Of a stretch of 64,000 nucleotides of DNA, positions 11,314 through 23,006 are shown one piece after another. Source of the DNA: Euphorbia lathyris. Lineage: Eukaryota; Streptophyta; Magnoliopsida; Malpighiales; Euphorbiaceae. The notes beneath the pieces were generated by a model that was not told the DNA's origin, ran no database searches, and saw only the letters and a program-made list of their open reading frames with translations. Within the stretch, counting starts at the first letter, position 1. Each line of letters starts with the position of its first letter. The DNA is taken from the NCBI RefSeq assembly GCF_963576675.1, contig NC_088911.1:77343256-77407255 (forward strand), written 5' to 3'. Both the position numbers and the translations under genes were made by a program.

Positions 11314-13411
11314 ATGGGTTCGGATAAATACGATGGCACGAAGGGTATGGATGCGGGTTTCGAGAACTTGACTAGAGTGGTCCCCTTTCAGCATCCTGCT
11401 TCTCATCTGAGTCGGACCAACATTAATCTGGTAAGTACCCCTTTACTCTTTTATCCTTTGACCAGACTTCTAGGCTTTAGTAGCCATATTTTGAACATCA
11501 TTTGCATGCTAACCTCTAAGCCGTTTAGAAGACCTTTAGTTAGCAAACGCGAATTTCTATGCACGTGAACAATGTTTTATTTATTTTTCGAAAGAATGGG
11601 GGACTATATGCATGTGAATAGTAAAAATACGAACAATGCATGCCAACAGTAAGCACGTGAATAGTGAAAAACGTGAATAGTGCACGTGAATAGTAAAAAC
11701 ATGAATGATGCATGCTAATCGCAAGGAAAAACGTGAATAGTGCACTTGAACAATGTTTTATTTATTTTTCGAAAGAATGGGACTATATGCATGTGAATAG
11801 TAAAAATACGAACAGTGAATGCCAACAGTAAAAACGTGAATAGTGCACGTGAATAGTGAAAACGTGAATAGTAAACGTGAATAGCGCACGTGAATAGTAA
11901 ACGTGAATAGTAAAACCGTGAATAGTAAAACGTGAATAGTGCACGTGAATAGTGCACGTGAATAGTAAAAATAAACGACTAGATTAAATGCTTTTAACCC
12001 AAACCAGAATTGGATTAACCTCCTTGCAAACACGCAGGAGAATGGAACATCAAAGAATAATGAATCAATCAAATTCTATACAAATGATCCTACGAATGAA
12101 ATCTCACAAAGTAACGATCCTAAATGATAGGAACTTCTAGGTTTAAACATAACCGAAAGAATAACCAGGTTAACAAATCTTTATTAGACGTAGGCATAGA
12201 CACGAGGTTCTCGAGGAGTAAAGACTTTAGTTTGGCCTTTTCCTTACCCGTTCCGTTCCTTCCAGGTCATTGGTATTTCCGGGACCACCGAGGAGATTCA
12301 TATCTGGTATGCCATGCTTAGCCCGGTGGCTAAAGCCCGGGTACGAGAGTTGGGCTTCGAGCCTTTCATCCTGGCGTTGCCTCGCGCCAACAGAGTGTGC
12401 GACCAGTTCGGCCTTCGCGCCTTATGTGAGAGATGGGTAGACTCGACCCATACTTTCCACTTCTCGTTCGGGGAGATGACGATCTCGCCCTGCGACTTCT
12501 CCTTGCTGACCAGATTGCGGGGTAGCGGTATCCCGGTTCCCCTCTTCTTTGACATGGTGCGTCCCCGGGTTGATCGTGCCGAGTTAGATGCTCTGATTGG
12601 ACCAGGAGTCTATACGGGTGTCAAGTCCACCCCGGCGAAGTTTGTCACCACCTACGGATTATTGAGTCGCAGGGACTTCTGTGACCGAGATGACACGGGT
12701 CAGGCCACTCGAAGCTTCCTTCTGTATGCTTTGGGCGAGATGATCTTCCGCACTAAGAGCGGGACCATACATACGGGTCTCATCCAGGCTTTCCGTGATT
12801 TGGATACGGTGTCGTCCTACGATTGGTCAGGAGCCGGCTTGGCCTTTCTATATAAATTCCTGGACCTGACTTGCCGGCAGCGCAAAGATTTCGGCGGTTA
12901 CACCTTTGCCCTCCTGGTACGCCTTCTATCATCGGCTTGTCCCTTTATTCTTTCTGCGATTTCTGTTTCTGACATTCGTTTCTACGAGCAGGTTTGGGCC
13001 TACGAGAGGCGGATTCTTCCGTGCACCCGCAGGAGCCGGCCGCGTGTGGTTAGGCTTCCACTCATGGCGCGGTGGAGTGATTTTGATTTGGAGGCTGAGG
13101 AGGGGCGGACAATGGCGCGATTCCTAGCATGGATCGACTCGCGGACCTTAGGACAGGTGAATACCTTCTAACTATTCTCGATTTTCGTTCGATCACACCT
13201 GACTCTTCTCTTTTCTCTTTTTTTTCAGATTCGATTTAGATGGGACGACCTCGACTTTGGTCCCGATTACGCTTACGTTACCCGCATCTAGGGGCAGCAG
13301 TGCGTACTTACAGGTCCCTGTGCGCGGGCATGGTACTTGGGCGACCGGGGCATCATCGGGGTTAGCGTCTCGCATTGGACACCTGGCGAGATTCCTGCAT
13401 CCATGTTTGCG
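11314..13411 (+). pseudogene. Plant mobile domain (PMD) gene carried antisense in the Tat element
   Basis: Three exons join in phase: 11314-11430 (39 codons, donor GTAAGT), 12266-13156 (297 codons, acceptor TTCCAG, donor GTGAAT) and 13229 onward (acceptor TTTTTTCAG). The second exon shows PMD hallmarks: FHFSFGEMTISPCDFSLLTRL, then FLLYALGEMIF, GLIQAFRDLDTVSSYDW, GLAFLYKFLD and WAYERR. Exon 3 has an in-frame TAG at 13289-13291 after YAYVTRI, and the gene is cut at about 13411 by a Copia fragment. PMD proteins (MAIN/MAIL family) occur in host genes and in transposons; here the gene belongs to the 3' region of a Tat element, where antisense extra ORFs are known. The ATG at 11314 was chosen because it is the first in frame and sits 78 bases after the TATA box. 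Function in the element is unknown. Confidence 0.8.
11560..11970. repeat. cgtgaatag repeat block in PMD intron 1
   Basis: Intron 1 (11431-12265) contains dozens of copies of cgtgaatagt with variable tails (gcac, aaaa). A larger unit of roughly 95 bases (near 11563-11650 and 11747-11837, both containing atttttcgaaagaatgg) is repeated directly about 183 bases apart. The minus-strand open frames over this block are repeat artefacts. Confidence 0.8.
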
Positions 13412-14299
13412 GTGAGGACCATGCTTGGTATAAAGATCTATAGAGATAGATCGCGTAGACTGCTTGGTCTTTCACAGGCTACATACATTAAAAAGGTGCT
13501 AAATCAGTTTAGCATGCTTGAATCGAAACGAGGTAACTTACCCATGGTACATGGAGTAAAGTTAAACAATCATCAATGTCCTAAAACTGATGATGACAAA
13601 CGACGCATAGTTGTAGTCCCGTACGCCAGCGCGATCGGTTCGATTATGTATGCTATGATATGCACTAGACCTGACGTAGCGTTTGCGTTATCTATAACGA
13701 GTCGTTACCAAGGGAATCCGGGAGACGAGCATTGGATTGCCGTCAAGAACATTCTTAAGTACTTGAGAAGGACTAAAGATATGTTCCTAGTGTACGGAGA
13801 AGGAGATCTGAAAATACAAGGATTTTCAAACGCTAGTCATCTCACAGATGAGAATGATTTTAAATCCCAATCAGGATACCTGTTTATCCTAAATGGGGGC
13901 GCGGTCAGTTGGAAAAGTTCCAAGCAGGGAAGCGTAGCTTTCTCTACGACCGAGTCAGAGTACATCGCTGCTGCGGAAGCAGCAAAGGAAGCAGTTTGGA
14001 TTAGAAAGTTCATTACAGAACTAGGAGTGGTGCCTGACATTGTCAATCCCATTACTCTGTACTGTGATAACAATGGAGCCATTGCACAAGCAAAGGAACC
14101 ACGGTCTCATAATGCATCCAAGCACTATCTAAAGCGATACCACATCATTAGAGAGATTGTGGCTAGAGGAGATGTGAGAATAGAAAGAGTACCTACAGAG
14201 GAAAACGTTGCAGATCCGTTGACAAAACCTTTAACCCAGAAAGTACATGATCGTCATTTAACTTCTACTGGGATAAGTTTTAGAAACAATTGGCTTTAG
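13412..14299 (+). pseudogene. Copia element (family B): RT C-terminus and RNase H
   Basis: The open frame continues from the PMD exon into Copia pol: LGIKIYRDRSRRLLGLSQ, YASAIGSIMYAM, TRPDVAFALS, then RNase H with SGYLFILNGGAVSWKSSKQ, TTESEYIAAAEAAKEAVW, YCDNNGAIAQA, HYLKRYHIIRE and DPLTKPL, ending at 14299. The usual GYSDAD aspartate region reads GFSNASH, so one catalytic aspartate is replaced by asparagine, and this RNase H is probably inactive. The 5' half (LTR, gag, protease, integrase, most of RT) is missing. The junction with PMD is in frame, which is probably chance. The window end carries a close relative on the other strand (63653-64000). Confidence 0.85.
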
Positions 14300-14313
14300 T
14301 CCAAGTGGGAGTA

Positions 14314-16172
14314 TGTTGGGGTTTAGTTTCCTATAGTCAATTGTTGCGGGATACAAACTTATTGTAAATGAATTGTTCTTTATATCATTTGTTTTAATGA
14401 GATATATGTTTTATAACTATATAAAGGCAATCCCTTTTAAGCACTAAATAAAGTCTAATAAAAGGAAATCCGTAAGTTTGTTTAAAGTGATTATAAAGTG
14501 TTCATACAAGCATGAAGTGAGACAAAACTTTATAATAAACTAATAAACTTAAAACCACCCCAAGTCAAGTGATATGTTTAGGATTGATATATCACAGTTG
14601 AGACTTGTATGTAACAATGTCTTCTGTCCGACAGAAAGCTGATCTCACAAGCTTCATATATATAGATATCTGGACAGTTACATAGATCCAGTGAAACGTT
14701 GTTCATTAGGATTGGGGATCCGACTTGAGATAACAGGATGGGTAGATTCATCCTTGTCAACTGTTCATCTCATTGGTATTAATAGGTATAACTAATCCTC
14801 AGACTCAAAGGAATGTTAATTGGTCATCCTGAATTACTGAATGTGAGACTTTGATCCTGTGGTCCCACGATCCTTAACAGAGATGACTCTGGGGTGTGAA
14901 CTGCAAAGGTTGGGTGTCACAGGAAGTAATTTCAGGGTAGTTATACATTGGATTGAGCATTTATCACTCCCGATTAATGGGAGATACATCCAAGGATCGC
15001 TTGTGGAAGACTTGACTCTAAACCCTTGCAAGCTGATAGCTTAAGAGTAGAAATACAGATTTCACTTAACCTATCTTTTGAGTTGACTCGGCCAATAACA
15101 AGTAAAACGAACGTCTCGCTATATGTGACTTGACATTACCCATAGTCATAAGATTCAGTTCAAGGATGTAGTTGATAAAGGATCGTATTATACCGTAACT
15201 AATACGGAAGGGTTAACGACAGAATCAACCTGTCTTCTTAACGGACTCTGGGGGAATGATTACAGACTTGCCAATAACATACTCTGTACATCATTCCGTT
15301 ATGCAAGGGATTAAATATAATTCTTGAAGAAATTAATTTAATAGGTTGCATACGGCCAGAAGTAGTAAGGACCTAATGGATCACACATAAGACTTGGAAC
15401 CAAAAGAGAGATGGATGTGATTAATAGATGGAAGCCCAATTGAGCCCAGTAAGGCCCAAATACAAGGAGGGGGCAGAAATTTGTATGTATTAGTAAGGGA
15501 TTGATTTTATTCCATTAATCCTAATTTGATTAGGATTATGAATTAAATTAATTAAGAGATAATTTAATTAGGAGTTTTAATTAGATTAATATTCTCCTAT
15601 TATTATCCAATTAGGTTATTTATTATTATCCTAAATATATTAGATATATAGTGAGATAATAATTAGGAATCCTTTTCCGAATTGGATTCCTATTAAGTAA
15701 CCTATTCCTATCTAACTAGGGTTTAGATACAAGCTAATATATATACCCCTCCCTATAGTGAATTTCGACCAAGCCCTAAGCCTCCCCACTTATGATTTTC
15801 GAAATTGCTTAGAGAGAGAGAGAAAAGAATTCTATTCCCCAAGTTCGTGGACAAGAATTCATACGGCATTCCAGCGATTGATTAATCTTATTCATCCCTC
15901 TTTCTCCTTGATCTTGTGTTGGTTAATTAGAGGCAATCTATTTTGGTTGCATCTCATAAGGGTTGATTTCATCTTAGCCTCACCGTATTAAACTTTGTGG
16001 TTGGAACCTCGGAGAAGAATTGTGGGCGCTTCTTTAACAACGGTAGATTGTTCATCGAAAGGTATTCCTTCTTATCCCTCTTTATATGAAATAACGATTA
16101 ACAGATCCTATGGTTAAAAGGAAATAGGCTAAAATTTTATATTTCCGCTGCTATACCTTAGCCCTAATTTCC
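14314..16172 (+). repeat. Copia family B 3' LTR (1859 bp, 3' end clipped)
   Basis: A polypurine tract (ccaagtgggagta, 14301-14313) directly precedes TGTTGGGGTTTAG. The sequence is the reverse complement counterpart of 61774-63638. That copy ends in ...ctaatttccaaca, whereas this one stops at ctaatttcc (16172) and passes into Tat sequence, so the last four bases are lost. No target duplication is visible around 13412-16172, so this is a recombined or truncated copy rather than a clean insertion. Confidence 0.88.
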
Positions 16173-16694
16173 TTCATTATCTGCAGAGCGGGCTTCTCAT
16201 CTGAGGGACTTTGAGGACTTCTGGGATTTTCCTCCTCATTAGGCTCATTATTTGCAGTTTCTTCATTAGTATTACCCCAATGTATAGTTTGTATATAGGG
16301 AGAGGGGTGGATAGGACGTAGGCTTTTTATGTGAAAGAGGTAGGAAATGTATAACTCATGATTCATAATACAATGCATTCAGTAGATTGTAATGATTCCA
16401 ATCATCCTCTTCAAATATATTCATGCCTTTATTTATTTACAAACAATAGAAATACTTAGCCGCTTATACATTATTTTCATAATTGCTCAAGATATAACTA
16501 CCGTTACCAGGACCCGCCTTTTTTCGGTTTTCAGATCCCAGCGATTTTTCATCTCTCCTTTTACTATCCCGGAATTTTCAAATGAGTGCCCTTTCGGGTT
16601 TTCACCCATTGGGATGTCCCTTATTGTTGCATAGGTCTCCCTTTGCGGGTTTTCAACCTATCAGGAATTTTCATTTCTTTTTTTTTCTTTTTTT
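16173..16694 (-). other. Tat region just downstream of integrase
   Basis: This is non-coding sequence. On the minus strand, after an A-rich run (about 16676-16698), short blocks repeat: gttgaaaacccgcaaaggg and gggtgaaaacccgaaaggg at 16590-16660. Nothing else is recognised; the minus frame at 16151-16378 crosses the Copia junction and is not a gene. Confidence 0.55.
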
Positions 16695-18167
16695 TTACGA
16701 AAAGTATTTCTTAAGCCTATCCAGATTGGTAGGTTCGGAGAACTCCATGCCGTCCATAGTAGTAAGCTTCACCGCCCCTTTGCTTAGGATTTTCTTCACG
16801 AGGAATGGTCCTTCCCAGTTTGGCCTGAACTTGCCCCTAGGGTCGGTGTGCGTCATTCGGATCTGTTTCAGCACCAGGTCCCCTTCTTTGATAGGGCTGG
16901 CCTTGACCTTTTTGTTGAAGGCCCAGGCCATCCTTCTCTGATATAACTGCACATGATAAAGAGCCTCCATCCTTTTCTCGTCCACCAATGCTAATTGCTC
17001 ATATCGCTTCTTCACCCATTCCGTCTCGGGAATCTCTACTTCTACTGCGATTCTCAACGATCGCTTTTCAATCTCAATTGGGAGAACGGCTTCTGCACCA
17101 TATACCAAGGAGAACGGCGTTGCCCCAGTTGACGTTCTAACCGTCGTGCGATAAGCCCATAAAGCGAGCGGAAGCTGTTCGTGCCAATTCCGATGCGACT
17201 CCACTGTCTTTACGAGGATCCTCTTAAGGTTCTTATTAGCCGCCTCTACTGCACCATTAGCTTGCGGGCGATACGGAGAAGACCTATGATGCTCAATACC
17301 GTACTCTTGGAAGAGACTTCTCACCTCTCCCTGAAACTGGACCCCATTATCCTTGATCATGTGATGAGGCACTCCGAACCTGGTGATCAAGTGCTTTTCA
17401 ATGAACTTCCTCATCTGCTTAGACCACAACTTGCTAAACGATTCTGCCTCTACCCACTTGGTGAAGTAATCAATGGCGACTACAATGAATTTGTGTCCGT
17501 TCGATGCATTAGGCCTCACCTCCCCGATGATATCAATGCCCCAAGCCGCAAACGGCCAAATGGGTGCTAACACGTGCAGTTCCATAGCTGGTAAGTGATT
17601 ATAATCTCCGTGGATTTGACAATCATGGCATTTCTTCACATATTCGTTACAATCTCTTTCCATGGTGAGCCAATAGAAGCCTTGCCACGCGATTTTCTTT
17701 GCCAATACTGCTCCTCCCATATGGGCTCCACAAATTCCCGAGTGTACTGACTCCATTGCCTTACGGGCTTCTCCCTCATTCAAGCATCTCAGTTGTAAAC
17801 CATCGGCGTGTCTTTTGTAAAGAAAGTCATTGTGGATGACAAATTGCTGAGCTAACCTTCTGATCACAGCCTGATCCCTAAGTTCTGATTCCGCCGGGTA
17901 TGTCCCACTTTTCATGAAGTTTACGATATCGAAATACCAAGGCTTTTCATCTGCTCCCAACAGTATTATGTCTTTATAGCACGGTTTGTGGGACCTTCTC
18001 AGCACCAGAGGCTTCGAGGCAAGATTCCGAGGGTTATCCCATACTGACACCAAAGTGGCCAAAGCATCCACCGCTTGGTTCTGTGCTCGAGGAATGTGAT
18101 AAAACCGACACTCGCTAAATATCTGCGCCAATCCCTCCAACTGGTCTAGGTATGGATGCAACCTTTC
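16695..18167 (-). pseudogene. Tat pol: end of second RNase H and integrase
   Basis: It continues the gag-pol frame after a single TAA at 18168-18170; family logic suggests the stop replaces a glutamate-like codon between WEVK and ERLHPYLD. It contains the end of the archaeal-type RNase H (HIPRAQNQAVDALATL), then the integrase zinc domain (HSGICGAHMGG ... CHDCQIHGD) and the catalytic core with GIDIIGEV (D), IKDNGVQF (D) and PYRPQANGAVEAANK (E). The C-terminal part runs GDLVLKQ ... FRPNWEGPFLVKKILSKGA and ends LDRLKKYFS. Integrase itself is uninterrupted over 480 residues and keeps its DDE triad. It would insert element cDNA into the genome. Confidence 0.92.
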
Positions 18168-21100
18168 TTACTTTACTTCCCAGTTTCCCCGTGCTTGTTC
18201 GATAATCAGTTTTGAGTCGCCCCAAATTTCAACATATGATGCTCCCAGTGCTGCTAACGACTCTAACCCGTAGATGCACGCTTCATACTCGGCCATATTA
18301 TTGGTGAGAGGGAAGGATAACTTCTTTGCCATTGGGACCCTTTCTCCTTCTGGTGAGATAAGTAGCACTCCTACCCCGGCTCCATTTGAGTTAACCGCTC
18401 CATCGAAGAACATTTTCCACGGTATCACTTCGATTGCGTTCAAGTGCTCATCGGGGAAATCATAGTTTATCTCTTCCTCTTCTGCATTTAGAGGCTGATT
18501 GGCCAGAAATTCCGCTACGGCTCTCCCCTTAATAACCTTTTTCATTACATATTCGATGTCAAATTCGGACAAGAGCAATAACCATCGGGCTAGCTTCCCT
18601 GTTAGAGACGGAGTTTGGTATAGATACTTTACGGGATCCATCCGGGAAATAATGATCACTTTGTAGGATTGGAAATAGTGCCGTAGTTTCTTTGTTAGCC
18701 ATACTACTGCCACGCACATCTTTTCAATCATGTTATACTTAAGCTCGTATTCCAAGAACTTCTTACTCAGATAATACACCGCATGCTCCACATCGGTGTC
18801 CCCTTCCTGGGCCAGCATTGCCCCGATAGATCGCTCCTCGATCGCTATATAGAGGAGAAGCGGTTTTCCAAGTTTAGGCGGTCTCAGAACCGGTGGATTA
18901 GACAAATAGTTCCGGACACTCTCCAATGCTTGCTGGCACTTATCATTCCAAACCGTTGGTTGATCTTTCCGTAGTAGCTTAAAGATCGGCTCGCAGATCG
19001 CAGTGAGTCGTGCTATGAACCGACTGATATACTGAACCTGCCCCAGAAATCCTCTCACTTCTTTCTCATTCTTGGGTGCTGGCATTTCCTGTATGGCCTT
19101 TACTTTGTCGAGATCCACCTCAATCCCCTTGTTACTGATCACATAGCCTAAGATGTTCCCCGATGAAACGCCAAAGAAGCACTTTTTCGGGTTCAACCTT
19201 AGCTTGAATTCTGCAATTTGGGCCAAAAACTTCTCAAGTGCAGCGAAATGCCCCTCTCTCGTCTCCGACTTGACCATCATATCATCCACATAAACTTCCA
19301 CCTCTTTGTGTATCATATCATGGAACAGTGCCGTAGCCATCCGTTGATAAGTTGCCCCGACATTTTTTAAACCAAACGGCATTACCCTATAGCAATACGT
19401 TCCCCACTCAGTTGTGAACGAGGTCTTTTCCTTGTGCTTTTCTGCCATCTGAACTTGCATATAGCCCATGAAGCCGTCCACATTTGTGTGCAAGACGCTC
19501 GATGCTGCACTGTCGATTAATATGTCGATGTGAGGCAATGCGAATTCATCTTTAGGGTACGCCTTGTTAAGATCTCTATAATCGACGCACATTCTCACTT
19601 TGTCGTCCTTCTTCGCAATTGGCACTACATTTGCGACCCAAGGGGGATAGTCGATTACTTCGATGAACCCCGCTTCTAACTGTTTCTTCACTTCCTCTCT
19701 GATCTTATCTGTCCATTCCGGCCTCATGCGTCGGAGTTTCTGTTTCACGGGCTTAGCATCGGGGTATGTTGGAATACGGTGAGTTACGATTGATTGATCA
19801 ATTCCTGGCATGTCTTCGTATGTCCAAGCAAACACTATTTCGTATTTTTTAATTATTCTCTCAAATTGTTTCCTCTCTTCAATAGTTAATTCTTGAGCAA
19901 TTTGTATAAGTTTAGGATTTTCATCCGTGCCAAGATTGAAAGTTGACATTTCTATTGTATTGATTTCAAATGTAGGCATGTTATATGAATGAGAATGCAT
20001 GGAATGATCAGAATCAACATCAAGCAAGTAAGCAAAATCAGAATTCATTTCATTGATAGTATTGGCGAGTACATCATCGGATTCAAATAAAGCAGTAATA
20101 CAATTGTCATCAACAGGGTTCTCGGGTTTCTCATAAGGCTTGGAGGTGTTGGGCTCATCCACCGCTCCCACAGTTGCCTCAATAGTGATGACCTGCTCCT
20201 CGGCATTCAGATCTAACATCATGATCTCCTCGACGAAGCAGCTTGCCTCTCCTTTGCCCCAGCTGGTGACATCATTGAAGATCTCGAAGCCCGGCAGAAT
20301 CTTTCCTTTGGTGCTAACAGCCATTTTCGACTCATCATCAGACTCCTCCCAGATGTTGATCGGAACCCTCTGATTGATACCTTCCTCATCGGAAGAACTT
20401 CCCCAAACGTCCACGACCATCAGATCCATTATGTGAGGGACATTCGGATTTACGTAGGAAGGGTCCGACGATCCATACCGAGCCCAGCCTATCAGCTCTT
20501 CATAGTCCTTGAGGAATACTCTGTTCATTCTTCTAGCCACGAGTGGAATAGCACCCTTCCGGATGCACATGAGTTGCTCCTGATCGCTCAAGGTGACCCG
20601 ACATGAGGCATACTTGAACCTCCATCTTCTAGCATAATCCACGAATGCTTCCTCGGGAAATTGCTTGATCCTTTCTAAATCTTCCAACGACCCTGTCCAT
20701 GGAATGAACATCTTATACCTCTGCACAAAGGCCTCCATGAGGGATCCCCAGTCCCCTTTTGTCTTTGCCGAGAGCATTCGGTGCCACATCAATGCTTCTC
20801 CTATGGGTGTCTTTGGAAAATGCTGGACTAACTCACTTCGGTAGAGACCCGCATCAAACATGCAGGCACGGAAACGGTTTATGTGATCAATGGGGTTCTC
20901 ATCTCCCTTATACTTAGACATGGCTGTTACTGCCTCAGGTGTCTCCTCTTCGGGTAATGCAGGCATTTCCTCTGGACATTCCCATGCGGCGTATTTCTTG
21001 ATGAATCTCTTAGTCATTTTTGCCCAATCTGCTTTAATGTGCATTGGAAGAGACATGTACCACACCAGTGACTCTCCCGCCAATGAGTTGCAAAACAAGC

Positions 21101-22559
21101 TCGTAATCTCCTCCTCTTTGAAACCTAGAGGACTCATAGCCAACAGATAAAAATGCAGATGCTCCATGGGGTCCTTCCCTTCATTATACTTGCTGACAGT
21201 CGGAAACAGACGTTTGATAGGCCCAATTTGCATCGCGCTATGTTCCCCTGCCTGTGTCTTATCTCTTCGATACTTCATCAAAAAGAGGCTTGACATCAGT
21301 GACCAATCATGCTTAGTCGAGTCAGGTAACGATTGAAACCACTCCAAAGGTTCGCCCCTCAGCGAAAGATAGAACCATGGAGCGACTTTTTCCACTTTGT
21401 ATGGCTCCCCAAACATAGCACATATGTATCCATACAAATGAGCTTCGGGGTCTTCTACCCCACTGAACAAACTCAACACGGGCCTGGCCCTCTGAGATGA
21501 CACCTCTTCGGATTTTCCTTCATCATTTATCACTTCCTCTGTTAGTCCCTCTCCTAAGACGGATACATGCAATCCATTTCCCACATTTAACTGGTCTTCG
21601 GAACTCAAAAGCTCTTCCTTAAATTCACAGAATGATTCCACCACAAAGCTCTCTTCCAACCCAGATCCAATTGCGCTCACCCTATGACTAGGCGATGGAT
21701 TGCACTTAAGGGGAGGGTTTGCTAACGATGGGTCGACTATTTTCTTTTTATCAATCAGATCCTGGATCTCATGCTTCAACCTCTCACAGTTTTCAATGGT
21801 GTGTCCGTAGTTACTATGGAACTCGCAATACCCCTTAGTTATCATCCGTGGAGTGGGTCCTGTCTTGTTCTTGGGGGTAAGAGCTTTCAACAACTCCTTT
21901 TTCTGCAATCGTTCAAAAACTTTTGCATAGGTCAGATCAAATTGGGCGAACTGCCTTTTCCCGATAGCATTGAGTTCAATCACCTTTACCGCGGCAGGTT
22001 CTACATTAGTACTTGGCCCTCCGGCACTATACCCCGACTTCGTCCATTTAGCATAGGCTCTTTTCAGCTCTCCATCCCCCTCAACTGTCAAGGCGTAGCT
22101 ATATATCTGATTAAAATCGGTGAAAGGCATGCACCGCAACTCATTCTTAACATACGACAAAGTGTTGCTGATTGCCACCCGGATCTGATCCTGCTCCGAC
22201 GGCTTTCGTTTCATAACTGCTGCCTTAGCTCTCCACCTACTCACAAAGTCGGACAAAGACTCCCCAGCCTGCTGCTTGGTGCTCTCTAGCTCCCTCAAAG
22301 TAACCTCAAACATAGTGTTGAAGCTATATTGGGTGATGAATATCTTCGCTAGTTCTTTCCAATCTCTCTTCGTTCCTAGTGGCAATGCATGAAACCACAC
22401 GAGGGCAACTCCTTCCAGATAGGCGCTGAACAACCCTAGGATCTGTTCCTCCGTCAGAATTATGTGCTTCATTGCTGCCACATATTGGTTCATATGGGCG
22501 GTAGGATCCCCAGTTCCATCGAACTTCTTCATGTTCGGGAGCTGGAATTTCAAAGGCAA
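18168..22559 (-). pseudogene. Tat gag-RT-RNase H polyprotein with four gag-like modules
   Basis: This is a 1463-residue open frame. Residues 3-115 form a normal gag (FDGTGDPTAHMNQY ... WFHALPLGTKRDWKEL), with a knuckle-like YCEFHSNYGHTIENC at 244-258. Three more gag-like modules follow near 362-430, 450-523 and 548-616, each with the D-P-x-x-H ... GE-x-L-x-W ... DW pattern. No protease active-site triplet is obvious between 620 and 900. RT spans about 930-1160 with VRMCVDYRDLN and catalytic YVDD at 1090-1093; connection RNase H follows at 1230-1350, and an archaeal-type RNase H begins at 1381 (FFDGAVNSNGAG, WGDSKLI). The frame continues upstream to 23006 through three stops and downstream through one. 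It lies in a Tat element, so it would make capsid and replication enzymes. Confidence 0.9.
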
Positions 22560-23006
22560 AGCAGTCGCCGATAAGCAGTTCTACAAGTTATAAAAATCCT
22601 GACTCCCAGAGCCTACCCCGCGTAGATCATGCACTTCCTAAGTGATGTGCTACTTCCGTTCCTCTTCCCTTTGCTTTCTCTTCCCCAAACTGCTTGTTAC
22701 GCAATCCTGATAGTTATCTCCAAAACGAGGACCCGTGCTCACAATGTTCTCAACTGGTTTACTGCCACTCTTGTTACTCTTAATTGCAAGCTCGTCCAGC
22801 TGGACTAAAATTGCGGTTAACTGATCGTTGAGGTTGTTTACCACTCTTTCTAACCCTGATATTCTCTCATCTGGCATAGACATACTGACCGAAGACTGAG
22901 CTGATTCGGACGACGATGATTCGGACATCACAACTCCTGATTCGGAACTGACGATCCGTAACTGATCCAACTGCCTGACTAGCCGATTACTCTCGCGGAA
23001 CCACAA
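22560..23006 (-). pseudogene. N-terminal gag leader of the Tat element, with stops
   Basis: It is in the same frame as the following gag but separated from it by three stops within 22575-22650. The readable part (22650-23006) has a serine-rich stretch (MSESSSSESAQSSVSMSM) and a short helical segment (ISGLERVVNNLNDQLTAILVQLDEL) of coiled-coil character, ending in a basic KRKQREEERK. No in-frame ATG is visible at its start; upstream codons remain open to about 23055, so the true start may need splicing or lies in mutated sequence. Confidence 0.6.

Noticed and set aside
12298..12555. Minus frame over the PMD exon
   Set aside because: It is a shadow of the PMD coding frame, which has domain motifs and splice sites.
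17181..17570. Plus frame of 129 codons opposite integrase
   Set aside because: Antisense shadow of the Tat integrase core.
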